From Mangrovibacter phragmitis (lineage in GTDB: Bacteria > Pseudomonadota > Gammaproteobacteria > Enterobacterales > Enterobacteriaceae), in NCBI RefSeq assembly GCF_001655675.1, contig NZ_LYRP01000006.1, positions 30,861 to 94,860 on the forward strand: DNA of 64,000 nt, in the 5' to 3' direction. Positions 42,921 to 53,112 of this stretch are shown here, in pieces. Position numbers and translations under genes: made by a program. The notes under the pieces were generated by a model. That model was not told the origin of the DNA. It was given only the letters and a program-made list of their open reading frames with translations, and did no database searches. Position 1 is the stretch's first letter, and each line of letters starts with the position of its first letter.

Positions 42921-44168
42921 ATGAAAAAACCATGGAAAATGGCGGCCTGCGGGCTGCCTGCCCTGCTGTGGCTGTCTGCCGCGCAGGCAACCACTCTGGA
43001 AGCATCGCTGCAGGCGGCACAATCCTGGTCAGCAGGGCTGTCGGCCAATGCTCATCAGGTAAATGCGCTGGAAAATATGGCGGTTTCAGCGGGCCAGTTA
43101 CCAGATCCAAAACTACTGGTAGGGATTGATAACGTGCCGGTGCAGGGCAATAACAGCCGCCGCCTTACCCGCGAAGGCATGACGATGGAGAAAATAGGCA
43201 TCAGCCAGACCTGGGTAAGCGGTACTAAACGCCAGCGTAAAGTGGACACCCTGCTGGCGCAGGCGCGTGAAGTTGAAGCAGGCAAAGGAGTGATACTCGC
43301 ACAGTTACAACGCGATACCGCCCAGGCCTGGCTCACACTGGCGATTGCCAGGAAAACCCTGGCGGCCATTGATGAACAACTGGCGGAAACCCAACGCCAG
43401 GTGGCCGTACAAAAAGCCTCCGTTGCCAGTGGCAGCGCACAACCAGACAGTACCGTGGATATCAGCCTGGCGGTGAATGAGATGCTGAATTTGCAGGACA
43501 ATGCCCGCCGGGATGTTGAGGTTGCCCGGGCGCGCCTGATGCAACTGACTGGTGAAGAGATAACGCAAACCAGTGGTCCTTTCCCGCGCATTGAGCGTTT
43601 GCCTGCCACAGCCGCAGTATTGCTGGAAGGTGTGCAACAGCACCCGGAAATCATCCAGGCGGCACGCGCTGCTGATGTCGCAAAAGCGCGTTCACAGCAA
43701 TCCGCAGTCGCCGGGCAACCGGATGTCGGTGTGCAAGTCTATTACGGGCATCGTGGTGACGGCATGGATGACCTGGCGGGGATACAACTGTCGGTGGATT
43801 TGCCGCTGTTTCAGGGCAAACGGCAGGATAAAGACTATTCAGCGGATCTCTCCCGTGCCATGGAGGCAAAAGACCAGTTGACGTTACTGGTGCGTGAACA
43901 CAAGGCGCAACTGAATGCGTTGATTGCGCAGTACCAGTCTGCACAGGCAATTTACCAGCGCCAGCGCGACACGGTATTGCCATTATTGCAGGCCAAATAC
44001 CGGCTGACAGAAGCGCAGTATCGTGCCGGAAACAGCACGCTGGCTGCATTGTTAGCGGCAAGGCGCGCACAACTTAACGGCAACATCACCCTCAGTAATA
44101 ACCAGCAAGCCATGGCAACAGCCTGGGCTGCCATCCGCTACCTCACCGTGCAGGACTCACCACAATGA
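42921..44168 (+). CDS. cusC: Outer-membrane channel of the Cus efflux system (CusC-like, TolC family)
   Basis: 415 residues, shorter than E. coli CusC (about 457). The signal peptide ends near 'SAAQA' and, unlike CusC, no lipobox Cys follows. Two repeats of the long helical outer-membrane-factor pattern are visible ('AWLTLAIARKTLAAIDEQLA' in the first, 'LREHKAQLNALIAQYQ'-like and 'YRLTEAQYRAGNSTLAALLA' in the second). It forms the exit duct for CusBA. Overlaps cusB by 4 bp. It could equally be named a CzcC-type channel. Confidence 0.82.
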   Translation: MKKPWKMAACGLPALLWLSAAQATTLEASLQAAQSWSAGLSANAHQVNALENMAVSAGQLPDPKLLVGIDNVPVQGNNSRRLTREGMTMEKIGISQTWVSGTKRQRKVDTLLAQAREVEAGKGVILAQLQRDTAQAWLTLAIARKTLAAIDEQLAETQRQVAVQKASVASGSAQPDSTVDISLAVNEMLNLQDNARRDVEVARARLMQLTGEEITQTSGPFPRIERLPATAAVLLEGVQQHPEIIQAARAADVAKARSQQSAVAGQPDVGVQVYYGHRGDGMDDLAGIQLSVDLPLFQGKRQDKDYSADLSRAMEAKDQLTLLVREHKAQLNALIAQYQSAQAIYQRQRDTVLPLLQAKYRLTEAQYRAGNSTLAALLAARRAQLNGNITLSNNQQAMATAWAAIRYLTVQDSPQ

Positions 44169-45691
44169 AACCGCAATTACGTCGTATTAGCCTGATGGCG
44201 CTTTGTGCCGTTATTTTTGCCACAGCCGGCTGGTTTGCCGGTAAACACAGTAGCGGGGAAACAACTAAAACAACCCGCCAGCCCGCCACCGCCAGTGCTG
44301 AGCGCAAAGTGTTGTACTGGTATGACCCAATGACGCCTGGCACCCGGTTTGATAAACCCGGTAAATCGCCGTTTATGGATATGGACCTGGTACCACGCTA
44401 CGCCGATGAAGAAGGGCAACCGGACGGCGTGCGGGTCAGTGCCCGGCAACAACAGAACCTCGGTGTACGTACTGCCGACGTCACAAAACGGGTTATGGAA
44501 GCCCGCCTCGACGGGTATGGCACTGTGGCCGTGAACGAGCGCACCCGGGTAACGGTGCCCGCCCTCGCCAGCGGCCTGGTGGAAAAACTGTATGTGAATG
44601 CGCCGCAGCAATTTGTGCGTAAAGGTGAAGCCCTGGCACAGTTGTGGATCCCGCAATGGGCAGCGGCACAGCAGGAGTACCTGGCTGTCAGAGCGCTGGG
44701 CGACGCAGCATTAAACCATGCGGCGCGTGAACGCCTTGCTCTGCTATTTATGCCAGAAGAGATAATCCGCCAGGTGGAACGTACCGGTAAGCCACAAACC
44801 CGGGTAACGGTGCGTGCTTCTCAGGCGGGTTATATTAACCAGTTAGAAGTGCGTGAAGGCGCGCAAGTCTCGGCCACTCAGGCATTGTTTGATGTCGCGG
44901 CGCTGAACACCGTCTGGGCTGTGCTGGATTACCCGCAAAACCAGGCTGCACAAGTTCATACCGGTAGCGAAGTAACCGCCACCACTCAGGCCTGGCCGGG
45001 CAAAGTATTCCAGGGCAAGGTCACCGAGGTATTACCCAACCTGGATGCCGATACCCGCACCCTGAAAGCGCGCGTCACACTTGATAACCCCGACCAGCAA
45101 CTGCGCCCCGGCATGTACCTGCACATGGCGTTAACCCCGGCGACTCAACAGGCTCCTGTACTGGCGATCCCGGAAGAAGCGTTGATCACCACCGGCAGCC
45201 AAAACCGGGTCTTGCTGGCTGAAAAAGACGGCTATTTCTCACCGCAGGCAGTCACGCTGGGTGAGCATGCTCAGGGCTTTGTCGAAGTGAAATCGGGGCT
45301 TAAAGAGGGCCAGCGCATTGTGGTTTCCGGGCAATTCCTGATTGATTCAGAAGCCAGCCTGCGTAGCGCGTTACCAGAAATGGCAGACAACAATAAACCT
45401 GGCCATGCAGCCACACAAACAGCAGCAACGGATAAAGCCAGTGCGCCAGCCGCGATTTCCGCGAATGGCGAGGTGGTGGCGCTGGCCGATGGCGCAGTCA
45501 CGATTTCCCACGCAGCGATTCCTGCCCTGAAATGGCCACCCATGACTATGGATTTTTCGGCAACTCCCCAACAACAGCAAAGGCTGAAAATTGGCGACCA
45601 TGTGATGTTCTCATTCACCATGACCGAAGATGGCGCACGCCTTGAATCTATCATGAACATGCCCGCCGACGGGCATAAGGCACAACGATGA
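44165..45691 (+). CDS. cusB: Membrane-fusion protein CusB with fused C-terminal CusF domain
   Basis: 508 residues, about 100 longer than E. coli CusB. A signal anchor (10-30) is followed by a heavy-metal-binding segment ('[20 protein letters not shown]' then 'MDMDLVPRY') and adaptor domains with '[20 protein letters not shown]' and '[11 protein letters not shown]'. After about residue 430 there is a Pro/Ala/Thr linker and an extra domain with '[19 protein letters not shown]', the same ligands as CusF. It links CusA to the channel in the periplasm and receives Cu/Ag. Confidence 0.93.
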   Translation: MKPQLRRISLMALCAVIFATAGWFAGKHSSGETTKTTRQPATASAERKVLYWYDPMTPGTRFDKPGKSPFMDMDLVPRYADEEGQPDGVRVSARQQQNLGVRTADVTKRVMEARLDGYGTVAVNERTRVTVPALASGLVEKLYVNAPQQFVRKGEALAQLWIPQWAAAQQEYLAVRALGDAALNHAARERLALLFMPEEIIRQVERTGKPQTRVTVRASQAGYINQLEVREGAQVSATQALFDVAALNTVWAVLDYPQNQAAQVHTGSEVTATTQAWPGKVFQGKVTEVLPNLDADTRTLKARVTLDNPDQQLRPGMYLHMALTPATQQAPVLAIPEEALITTGSQNRVLLAEKDGYFSPQAVTLGEHAQGFVEVKSGLKEGQRIVVSGQFLIDSEASLRSALPEMADNNKPGHAATQTAATDKASAPAAISANGEVVALADGAVTISHAAIPALKWPPMTMDFSATPQQQQRLKIGDHVMFSFTMTEDGARLESIMNMPADGHKAQR

Positions 45692-48600
45692 TTGCCGCAA
45701 TAATTCGCTGGTCTTTACGTAACCGCCTGTTGGTTTTGCTGGCGGCGGTAATGGTGGCGGCGTGGGGCGTGTGGGCGGTAAAAAATGCGCCGCTCGATGC
45801 GCTGCCAGATTTGTCAGACACCCAGGTCATTGTGCGGGTCAGTTACCCTGGCAAAGCGCCACAAATTGTTGAAGACCAGGTGACTTACCCACTGACCACC
45901 ACCATGCTATCGGTGCCCGGGGCCAAAACCGTGCGTGGGTATTCCATGTTTGGCGATGCCTACGTGTATATCCTGTTTGATGACGGCACAGACCCATACT
46001 GGGCGCGCTCCCGTGTGCTGGAGTATTTAAGCCAGGTGCAGTCGAGCCTGCCGCCGGAAGCCCGTGCCTCGCTTGGGCCGGATGCCACTGGTGTGGGTTG
46101 GGTATATGAATATGTACTGGCCGACAAAACCGGTAAACACAGCCTGGGGGATTTACGCGCCATTCAGGACTGGATCCTGAAATATGAACTGAAAACAGTC
46201 CCCAATGTTTCGGAAGTTGCCAGCGTGGGCGGGATGGTCAAGCAGTACCAGATTGTGCTGAACCCGGACCGCATGCGGGCACTGAATGTTACCCATCAGC
46301 AAGTAGCGGACGCGGTGAAAAGTGCCAACCAGGAAGGGAGTGGCGCAGTGGTCGAAATGGGCGAGGCCGAATATATGGTGCGCACCTCCGGCTACCTGAA
46401 AAACCTGCAAGACTTTGCGCATGTGGTGATTACCAGCCGTAACGGCGTGCCGGTCATGCTGTCTGATGTGGCAACAATTCGGCGCGGCCCGGAATTGCGG
46501 CGCAGTGTGGCAGAGCTTAATGGCGAAGGCGAGGTAACCGGCGGCATTATCATTATGCGCTCGGGTAAAAACGCCCTTGCCACCATTGATGCCGTGAAAA
46601 CCCGGCTTGCCGAAGTCAAACGCAGTTTGCCAGCAGGTGTTGAAATCATCCCGGTTTATGACCGCTCGTTACTGATTAAGCACTCCGTTGAAACCCTGAC
46701 TCACAAACTGATTGAAGAGTTTATTGTGGTGGCGCTGGTCTGCGCGCTGTTCCTGTTTCACTTCCGTTCGGCGCTGGTGGCGATGATTAGTTTGCCACTG
46801 GGTATCCTGGGGGCGTTTATCGTCATGCATTACCAGGGCGTCAGCGCCAATATTATGTCGCTGGGTGGGATAGCTATTGCCATTGGTGCCATGGTGGATG
46901 CGGCCATCGTCATGATAGAAAACATGCACAAAGGGCTGGAACGATGGCGCCATGAGCATCCGGGGCAAACGCCACAAGGTAATGATTACTGGCATGTTGC
47001 CGGGCAGAGCGCGGCGGAAGTGGGCCCGGCACTGTTTTGCAGCCTGCTGATTATTACGTTGTCTTTTATTCCGGTGTTCACGCTGGAAGCCCAGGAAGGG
47101 AAAATGTTTTCCCCGCTGGCCTTCACCAAAACCTGGTCTATGGCGGTGGCCGCCGGGTTGGGGATAACCCTGGTTCCGGTGCTGATGGGCTATTTTATTC
47201 GCGGGAAAATTCCCGATGAGCAGGCCAACCCGGTTAACCGTATGCTGATTCGGGGTTATGAGCCACTGCTGGCCTGGGTGCTGGCGCGGCCAAAAACCAC
47301 ACTGGCACTGGCGGGGGTATTGTTAGTGGCGACACTGTGGCCGTTATCTCGCCTGGGCAGTGAATTTATGCCCGCGCTGGACGAAGGCGACTTGCTGTAT
47401 ATGCCTTCGACACTGCCGGGGATTTCGGCTCAGGAGGCCGGGCGTCTGCTGCAACTGACGGACCGGATGATTAAAACCGTACCTGAAGTGGAGACGGTGT
47501 TCGGCAAAGTGGGGCGGGCGGATACCGCAACTGACCCGGCACCGTTAACCATGCTGGAGACCACCATTCACTTTAAGCCCAAAGATCAGTGGCGGCCGGG
47601 CATGACCATGAAAAAGCTGATTAATGAGCTGGATAAAACGGTGCAGGTACCGGGTATCGCGAATGTTTGGGTTCCGCCGATTCGCAACCGGCTGGATATG
47701 CTCTCTACCGGGATCAAGAGCCCGGTCGGCATCAAGGTGAATGGCGATAACCTGGCGCAACTGGAGCAGGTCGCTGAACAGATTGAACGTGTGGTGAAAA
47801 CAGTACCCGGCGTGACATCGGCACTGGCAGAACGCCTGGATGGCGGGCGTTATATCAATATTGATATCGACCGTGCCGCCGCTGCCCGCTATGGTGTTTC
47901 AGTGCGGGAGTTGCAGTCGGTGGTATCGAGCCTGGTGGGTGGGGAAAATATTGGTGAAACCCTGGAAGGGCGTGAACGTTACCCCATCAGCATTCGCTAC
48001 CCGCGGGAGATGCGTGATTCAGTGCAGAAAATCCGTGAGTTGCCGGTTGTCACCGCATCAGGCGCACAGGTTGCGCTGTCGCAACTGGCTTCAGTTTCAG
48101 TGAGTGAAGGCCCGGCCATGCTGAAAAGTGAAAATGCCCGTTTATCTGACTGGGTGTATGTGGATATTCGCGGCCGGGATTTGCGCTCAGCTGTACTGGC
48201 GATGCAGCAGGCGGTTAACCAGCAAGTTCAGTTGCCGCAAGGTGTGTCGTTAACCTGGTCCGGGCAGTTTGAGTATATGTCCCGTGCGGCGGCGAAACTG
48301 AAAGTGGTATTGCCGGTGACGCTGGTGATTATTTTTGTTCTGCTGTACCTGACATTCCAGCAAGTTAAAGATGCACTGTTAATTATGGGAACACTGCCAT
48401 TTTCCCTGATTGGCGGGGTATGGCTGCTGTATTTACTGGGATACAACCTGTCGGTGGCTACGGCGGTGGGCTTTATTGCGCTGGCCGGGGTGGCGGCAGA
48501 GTTCGGGGTGATTATGGTGCTCTACCTGAACCATGCCATACAGCACCAGCGTAAAGCAGGGCCGCTGACACGCCACCAGTTACTGGCGGGGATCCATGAA

Positions 48601-48804
48601 GGCGCGGTATTACGTGTCCGCCCCAAAGTGATGACCGTCGCCACGATAATGGCAGGTTTGCTGCCCATCATGTGGGGTGGCGGTACGGGCTCTGAAGTGA
48701 TGCAGCGCATTGCCGCGCCTATGATTGGCGGTATGATCACCGCACCGTTATTGTCGATGCTGGTGATCCCGGCGGTGTATTTGCTCTCGCACCGTAAAGG
48801 TTGA
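45688..48804 (+). CDS. cusA: RND-type Cu(I)/Ag(I) efflux pump CusA
   Basis: 1038 residues, heavy-metal-efflux RND family. N-terminal '[20 protein letters not shown]' span, '[20 protein letters not shown]' and '[11 protein letters not shown]', followed by two large periplasmic regions and 12 expected spans. '[20 protein letters not shown]' carries the intramembrane acidic residue for proton relay. '[20 protein letters not shown]' and '[14 protein letters not shown]' fit the monovalent-metal subgroup with Met ligands. Proton-driven export of Cu(I)/Ag(I) through CusCBA. Overlaps cusB by 4 bp. Confidence 0.95.
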   Translation: MIAAIIRWSLRNRLLVLLAAVMVAAWGVWAVKNAPLDALPDLSDTQVIVRVSYPGKAPQIVEDQVTYPLTTTMLSVPGAKTVRGYSMFGDAYVYILFDDGTDPYWARSRVLEYLSQVQSSLPPEARASLGPDATGVGWVYEYVLADKTGKHSLGDLRAIQDWILKYELKTVPNVSEVASVGGMVKQYQIVLNPDRMRALNVTHQQVADAVKSANQEGSGAVVEMGEAEYMVRTSGYLKNLQDFAHVVITSRNGVPVMLSDVATIRRGPELRRSVAELNGEGEVTGGIIIMRSGKNALATIDAVKTRLAEVKRSLPAGVEIIPVYDRSLLIKHSVETLTHKLIEEFIVVALVCALFLFHFRSALVAMISLPLGILGAFIVMHYQGVSANIMSLGGIAIAIGAMVDAAIVMIENMHKGLERWRHEHPGQTPQGNDYWHVAGQSAAEVGPALFCSLLIITLSFIPVFTLEAQEGKMFSPLAFTKTWSMAVAAGLGITLVPVLMGYFIRGKIPDEQANPVNRMLIRGYEPLLAWVLARPKTTLALAGVLLVATLWPLSRLGSEFMPALDEGDLLYMPSTLPGISAQEAGRLLQLTDRMIKTVPEVETVFGKVGRADTATDPAPLTMLETTIHFKPKDQWRPGMTMKKLINELDKTVQVPGIANVWVPPIRNRLDMLSTGIKSPVGIKVNGDNLAQLEQVAEQIERVVKTVPGVTSALAERLDGGRYINIDIDRAAAARYGVSVRELQSVVSSLVGGENIGETLEGRERYPISIRYPREMRDSVQKIRELPVVTASGAQVALSQLASVSVSEGPAMLKSENARLSDWVYVDIRGRDLRSAVLAMQQAVNQQVQLPQGVSLTWSGQFEYMSRAAAKLKVVLPVTLVIIFVLLYLTFQQVKDALLIMGTLPFSLIGGVWLLYLLGYNLSVATAVGFIALAGVAAEFGVIMVLYLNHAIQHQRKAGPLTRHQLLAGIHEGAVLRVRPKVMTVATIMAGLLPIMWGGGTGSEVMQRIAAPMIGGMITAPLLSMLVIPAVYLLSHRKG

Positions 48805-48811
48805 GGTTTCA

Positions 48812-48990
48812 GCGCGCCAGGGAAGGCGCGGCAGATTGATGAAAAAGAAGGAAAAGCATGATTTTTCCTTCTTTTTAGTTAGCGGGCGAAAATCAATGAA
48901 TTGATTTTCCTGGTTTTTTATTGGGTCACATCCGCTGGCACTGTGCTGGCATGAGGTTTGTCATCAGCCTCGCGCGCCTTTGAAGGCGCG
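48812..48990. repeat. Cluster of inverted repeats after cusA
   Basis: Four hairpins in 180 bp. A GCGCGCC...GGCGCGGC unit occurs at about 48812-48833 and again at about 48972-48991. Between them are a 14-bp stem (48842-48876) and GAAAATCAA/TTGATTTTC (48888-48909). The flanking pair of GC-rich hairpins resembles REP-type elements bracketing a convergent intergenic region. Confidence 0.5.
48842..48876. terminator. Terminator of the cus operon
   Basis: AAAAAGAAGGAAAA (48842-48855) and TTTTCCTTCTTTTT (48863-48876) form a perfect 14-bp stem with a 7-base loop. The A-rich left arm and T-rich right arm make it suitable in both directions, for cusA and the opposing Anbu gene. Confidence 0.75.
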
Positions 48991-48996
48991 GCTTAC

Positions 48997-49725
48997 TTAA
49001 AGTGCAAATGGCGGTAACTGGCGGAAGGTGTTTTGCAACCCTTCCGACCAGGCTTTGCGTATAGTGGAAAACCAGGGATCATCCTCGGTGATACGCCGTT
49101 GCCCACTGGCATCAAAACTATTGGCACGGTAAAGCATGACATCCAGCGGCATGCCCACCGAAAGGTTACTGCGCAGCGTAGAATCTATCGACACCAGCGC
49201 ACAGCACATTGCCTGTTCCAGCGGTGTATCCTGGCGCAGCACCCGGTCAATAATCGGTTTGCCGTACTTGCTTTCGCCAATCTGGAAATAAGGTGTGTCC
49301 TGGGTCGCTTCAATAAAATTACCTTCCGGGTAGATATGAAACAGGCGATGGGGTTCGCCGTGGATCTGCCCGCCTAACAACAAGTTACAGCCAAAATTAA
49401 CTGTGCTGCCGTTTTGCTGTGCACGGCTGTCGCGCTGGACCACTTCCTGCAATGTTTGCCCAACCAATGTGGCGGCATCATACATGGAATGCGCCTGCAT
49501 CAGGTTGGGCTCCTGCTCTGCCTGAATCCGCGCAGACAACAGGCTGATAACGCTCTGTGTGGTTGCCAGATTACCGGCAGACTGCAACACCAGCACCCGG
49601 TCAGCATGCCGGCTGAACACATGTAATTTTTTAAACGTTGCAATATGGTCTACTCCCGCATTGGTGCGGGAGTCAGAAGCGAATACCAGCCCGTCAGACA
49701 GGCACATGGCCACACAGTAGGTCAT
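48997..49725 (-). CDS. Anbu-type proteasome-like peptidase
   Basis: 242 residues, Ntn-hydrolase fold. After Met removal the N-terminus is Thr ('MTYCVAMCLSDGLVFASDSR'), the nucleophile of proteasome beta subunits; Asp18 and Lys32/33 ('DSRTN', 'TFKKLHVF') fit the conserved active-site set. 'VLVLQSAGNLATTQSVISLL' is typical of Anbu (ancestral beta subunit). Anbu proteins form open ring-like oligomers in the cytoplasm; the substrate is unknown and peptidase activity has been hard to show. Last gene of a four-gene operon with transglutaminase, alpha-E and ATP-grasp partners, 18 bp behind the transglutaminase gene. Confidence 0.9.
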   Translation of the reverse strand: MTYCVAMCLSDGLVFASDSRTNAGVDHIATFKKLHVFSRHADRVLVLQSAGNLATTQSVISLLSARIQAEQEPNLMQAHSMYDAATLVGQTLQEVVQRDSRAQQNGSTVNFGCNLLLGGQIHGEPHRLFHIYPEGNFIEATQDTPYFQIGESKYGKPIIDRVLRQDTPLEQAMCCALVSIDSTLRSNLSVGMPLDVMLYRANSFDASGQRRITEDDPWFSTIRKAWSEGLQNTFRQLPPFAL

Positions 49726-49743
49726 GGAATACTCTCGTACTAT

Positions 49744-50565
49744 TTATTGCTGTTGTTGCGCCTGCTGGGAAAACTGGCGTACTTCAGCCTCAGAAAACAT
49801 AACCTCTGCGCCACCGCCCAGACGGCTGCCGCGCACCGGGCAGGCATCCAGGTAGTCCAGACCGACAGCCAGCTTCAGATGTTGCGCCAGGCTGCGGGTA
49901 TTATTGGTGATATCAAAGGCCAACCATCGGTTATCCAGCCACACTTCCGCCCAGGCATGCATCGCCACATGGTGGGTGTCTTTACTGTACACATAACCGC
50001 TGACATAGCGTGCCGGGATTTGCAGGCTACGGCAACAGGCAAGAAACACATGGCTGTGATCCTGGCACACGCCCATCCCTCTGTCGAAGGCTTCTGCCGC
50101 ACTGTCCTGCACCTGGGTTGCCCCCGGTGAATAGGGCATTCTCTCCCGTAGTGCCGCCATTAGTGTAGTCAAACTCCCCACTGGCGCTTCGGGCTGAAAA
50201 TAGTGGCTGGCAAAGGCGCGAATAGCATCATTCGCCTGAGTCAGTGGCGTACTGCGCAGGAATACCAGTGGAGAAACCAGCGTGGGTTCTTCATCGGTTT
50301 CATTGCTCTCTTCGTTATCGGCAATATCGACTATCCCCTGAGCATGAATCACTATCTCTTTGTGGGGATTATCCAAAGTGAGGACATGCAGCACATTGCC
50401 CCAGGTATCTGTGGTGGTCACACTGGCACAGTCCGGAAAGGTGAGCGTCCAGTCGCGAATATGCTGGTGGCCGGAGTCTTGCGGTGTCAGGCGCAAATAC
50501 TGGGTACTGAATTTCACTTCTTCATCGTAGCTATAGCGGGTCAGGTGATTAATGGTGAGCTTCAT
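49744..50565 (-). CDS. Transglutaminase-like cysteine protease family protein
   Basis: 273 residues. The N-terminal transglutaminase-associated beta domain ('LTINHLTRYSYDEEVKFSTQ') is followed by the catalytic core with Cys in 'RGMGVCQDHSHVFLACCRSL', His in 'HVAMHAWAEVWLDNRWLAFD' and the following Asp, so the triad is complete. Members of this group are predicted peptidases or amide-bond-forming enzymes. Overlaps alpha-E by 4 bp. Confidence 0.9.
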   Translation of the reverse strand: MKLTINHLTRYSYDEEVKFSTQYLRLTPQDSGHQHIRDWTLTFPDCASVTTTDTWGNVLHVLTLDNPHKEIVIHAQGIVDIADNEESNETDEEPTLVSPLVFLRSTPLTQANDAIRAFASHYFQPEAPVGSLTTLMAALRERMPYSPGATQVQDSAAEAFDRGMGVCQDHSHVFLACCRSLQIPARYVSGYVYSKDTHHVAMHAWAEVWLDNRWLAFDITNNTRSLAQHLKLAVGLDYLDACPVRGSRLGGGAEVMFSEAEVRQFSQQAQQQQ

Positions 50566-51491
50566 ACCGTCTCCAGATAAGTGTGGTGAATACTGTCTGC
50601 AAGGGCGTTGATCCGGGTTAACAGGCCTGTCAGGTAACTTTGCATATCTGCTTTGACTAAATCCTCCAGCGTGCTGAACCGCAAATCGACATTTAACTGG
50701 TGTGCTATGCGCAGGGGTTGTTGCGAATGCTGGTTCGCCACCAGTTCAAGCTGGCCGACAATATCTTCAATACATGCCCGCAGTGAACGCGGCACGTCGT
50801 TGCGCAAAATCAGTAATTCCGCCACGGTTTCGCGAGTGACTGGCTGGCGATATAAACTGTTATAGGCTTCCCGGGCACTGACCGCGCGTAACAGGGTATC
50901 GAGCCGGTAATATTCGCGCACGGAATCCGGGTCGTTACTGATTTGCTGGTCTTTCACTAACAGTAACTGTGTGGTCGCCTGGGCGCGTTCGATAAGGGTG
51001 CCAATGCGAATAAAACACAAGGCATCGTTACGCAGCAACGTACCAAAGATCGCGCCACGAAACAGGTGAGCGCGGTCTTTTACCCAGTCAAAAAAGGCAT
51101 CGGCGCCAATGCTTTCCACACCCTGCTTACGCAGTTTTTTCAACTGGATACGAGTGGTGTTAATACATTCCCACACTTCTGCCGACAGGCTGCCTCTTAC
51201 CGCGTGCGCATTGTTCCATGCCAGTTCGACACAACTGCAAATACTGCTGGGGTTGTTGCTGTCCATCGCAAAGAAATTCAACAGGTTATCCATAGAAAAA
51301 CGGGCGTAACGTGCCTGAAACAGGTCGTGGGTCCACGACAGGTTCAGGGGTAACGCCAAATCCCGCTGTTGCTGGCTGTGACGCGGCATCATGGAGAGTT
51401 TGTAAGTAACGTCCAGTACCCGGGCGAAACTTTCTGCCCGCTCCAGGTAACGGGCCATCCAGAACAGTTCACTGGCTGTGCGGCTTAGCAT
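50562..51491 (-). CDS. Alpha-E domain protein (DUF403)
   Basis: 309 residues, almost all helical. Start 'MLSRTASELFWMARYLERAE' and the inner 'LAWNNAHAVRGSLSAEVWEC', 'DALCFIRIGTLIERAQATTQ' are characteristic. No catalytic residues are known. Alpha-E proteins nearly always accompany circularly permuted ATP-grasp proteins and are thought to be partners in a peptide-forming step. It overlaps the upstream gene by 7 bp. Confidence 0.92.
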   Translation of the reverse strand: MLSRTASELFWMARYLERAESFARVLDVTYKLSMMPRHSQQQRDLALPLNLSWTHDLFQARYARFSMDNLLNFFAMDSNNPSSICSCVELAWNNAHAVRGSLSAEVWECINTTRIQLKKLRKQGVESIGADAFFDWVKDRAHLFRGAIFGTLLRNDALCFIRIGTLIERAQATTQLLLVKDQQISNDPDSVREYYRLDTLLRAVSAREAYNSLYRQPVTRETVAELLILRNDVPRSLRACIEDIVGQLELVANQHSQQPLRIAHQLNVDLRFSTLEDLVKADMQSYLTGLLTRINALADSIHHTYLETV

Positions 51492-52924
51492 GATTCATCG
51501 TCCTCCATTACCCAGGTGTCTTTGGTTCCCCCGCCCTGAGACGAGTTCACCACCAGTGATCCTTCCGTTAGCGCTACGCGGGTTAATCCACCAGGCACCA
51601 GGCGGGTTTCCTGCCCGGACAGCACAAAGGGGCGTAAGTCGATATGGCGTGGTGCCAGGCCATCGTCCACAAAGGTAGGGCAGGTGGACAGCGCAAGAGT
51701 TTCCTGGCCGATATAATTCGCCGGGTTTGCCAGCAGGCGCTCGCGGAAAGCTTCCACTTCACTGCGTGTTGCCCTGGGGCCCACTAACATACCGTAGCCG
51801 CCAGCACCGTGGACTTCTTTGACCACCATCTGGTCGAGGTTATTGAGCACGAATTTCAGGTCTTCGGGTTTGCGGCATTGCCAGGTGGGAATGTTGTTGA
51901 GAATCGGTTGTTCACCGAGGTAAAAGCGGATCATCTCCGGCACATAAGGGTAGATAGATTTATCATCTGCCACACCGGTACCAATGGCATTGGCCAGCAC
52001 CACGCCGCCTGCCCGGTAAACAGAAAGCAGGCCAGGCACACCGAGCATGGAATCGGTACGGAAGGCGAGTGGGTCAAGCCAGGCATCGTCAATACGGCGG
52101 TAAATTACATCCACCCGGCGCGGCCCTTCCGTGGTGCGCATATACACCGCGCCAGCTTTAATAAACAGGTCGGCGCTTTCAACCAGTTCCACCCCCATTT
52201 GCTGAGCCAGAAAACTGTGTTCAAAGTAGGCGCTGTTAAACCGCCCGGGCGTCATAACCACCACACAAGGGTCATCCACCGGGGAGCTTTCACGCAGCGT
52301 TTGTAACAGGTAGCCGGGGTAACGCTCCACCGGGGCAATATGCTGGCGGGCGAACATTTCCGGGTATAACCGCATCATCATTTTGCGGTTTTCCAGCATG
52401 TAAGACACGCCAGAAGGCGTGCGCAGGTTGTCTTCCAGTACGTAATAATTACCGTCGCTGTTGCGTACCATGTCCACGCCCGTGATGTGGGCGTAAATAT
52501 GGTTATGCAGGTCAATACCCATCATGCAGGGCTGGAACTGTTCATTGGCCAGCACTTGTTCGGCGGGGATTAACCCGGCTTTAAGAATGGTTTGGTCGTG
52601 GTAGATATCATGGAGAAAAGCATTGAGCGCTTTGACGCGCTGGCGAATGCCCTGGTCGAGTTTTTTCCATTCATCGGCGGGAATAATGCGTGGGACACTG
52701 TCAAAAGGGATTAACCGTTCCGTTCCTTCATCTTCACCGTAGACATTAAAGGTAATGCCTATGCGGTGGAACAGCAGTTCTGCCTGCTCTTTTTTCTGCC
52801 GTATGGCATTCTGGTCCGTATTCTGAAACCACTGCCACCAGCCATCATAGTGTTGGCGTTGCTTTCCCTCTGCCGTCAACATTTCATCGTAATACACGCC
52901 ATCCGGTACGGTTATTTTTATCAT
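51485..52924 (-). CDS. Circularly permuted ATP-grasp protein (DUF404/DUF407)
   Basis: 479 residues. 'YYDEMLTAEGKQRQHYDGWW', 'HIYAHITGVDMVRNSDGNYY' and 'VLEDNLRTPSGVSYMLENRK' are the family hallmarks; 'MVVKEVHGAGGYGMLVGP' gives the ATP-grasp phosphate loop. The order of ATP-grasp lobes is permuted in this family. The group is predicted to form amide bonds between a carboxylate (acyl phosphate) and an amine. First gene of the operon with alpha-E, transglutaminase and Anbu. Confidence 0.93.
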   Translation of the reverse strand: MIKITVPDGVYYDEMLTAEGKQRQHYDGWWQWFQNTDQNAIRQKKEQAELLFHRIGITFNVYGEDEGTERLIPFDSVPRIIPADEWKKLDQGIRQRVKALNAFLHDIYHDQTILKAGLIPAEQVLANEQFQPCMMGIDLHNHIYAHITGVDMVRNSDGNYYVLEDNLRTPSGVSYMLENRKMMMRLYPEMFARQHIAPVERYPGYLLQTLRESSPVDDPCVVVMTPGRFNSAYFEHSFLAQQMGVELVESADLFIKAGAVYMRTTEGPRRVDVIYRRIDDAWLDPLAFRTDSMLGVPGLLSVYRAGGVVLANAIGTGVADDKSIYPYVPEMIRFYLGEQPILNNIPTWQCRKPEDLKFVLNNLDQMVVKEVHGAGGYGMLVGPRATRSEVEAFRERLLANPANYIGQETLALSTCPTFVDDGLAPRHIDLRPFVLSGQETRLVPGGLTRVALTEGSLVVNSSQGGGTKDTWVMEDDESC

Positions 52925-53112
52925 TACACGCTCCAGTTATTACGTAATCAGGAATAACTGAAAGTGACTACGCACAAACCGTGCCATAGTGGTTATCTTG
53001 TTGATTATTATTCTTTTGTTAGCAGCACTCTCCCCCTGGGATTGATTTTTGTTAAGACAGGTATATCTCGTTATGCTTTGTTATGGTGCAAAAAAATAAC
53101 AATTGCCATGTC

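Noticed and set aside
48997..49725. Considered HslV (heat-shock protease) for the Thr-hydrolase
   Set aside because: Too long (242 against about 176 residues), no hslU next to it, and the alpha-E/ATP-grasp/transglutaminase neighbours are those of Anbu.
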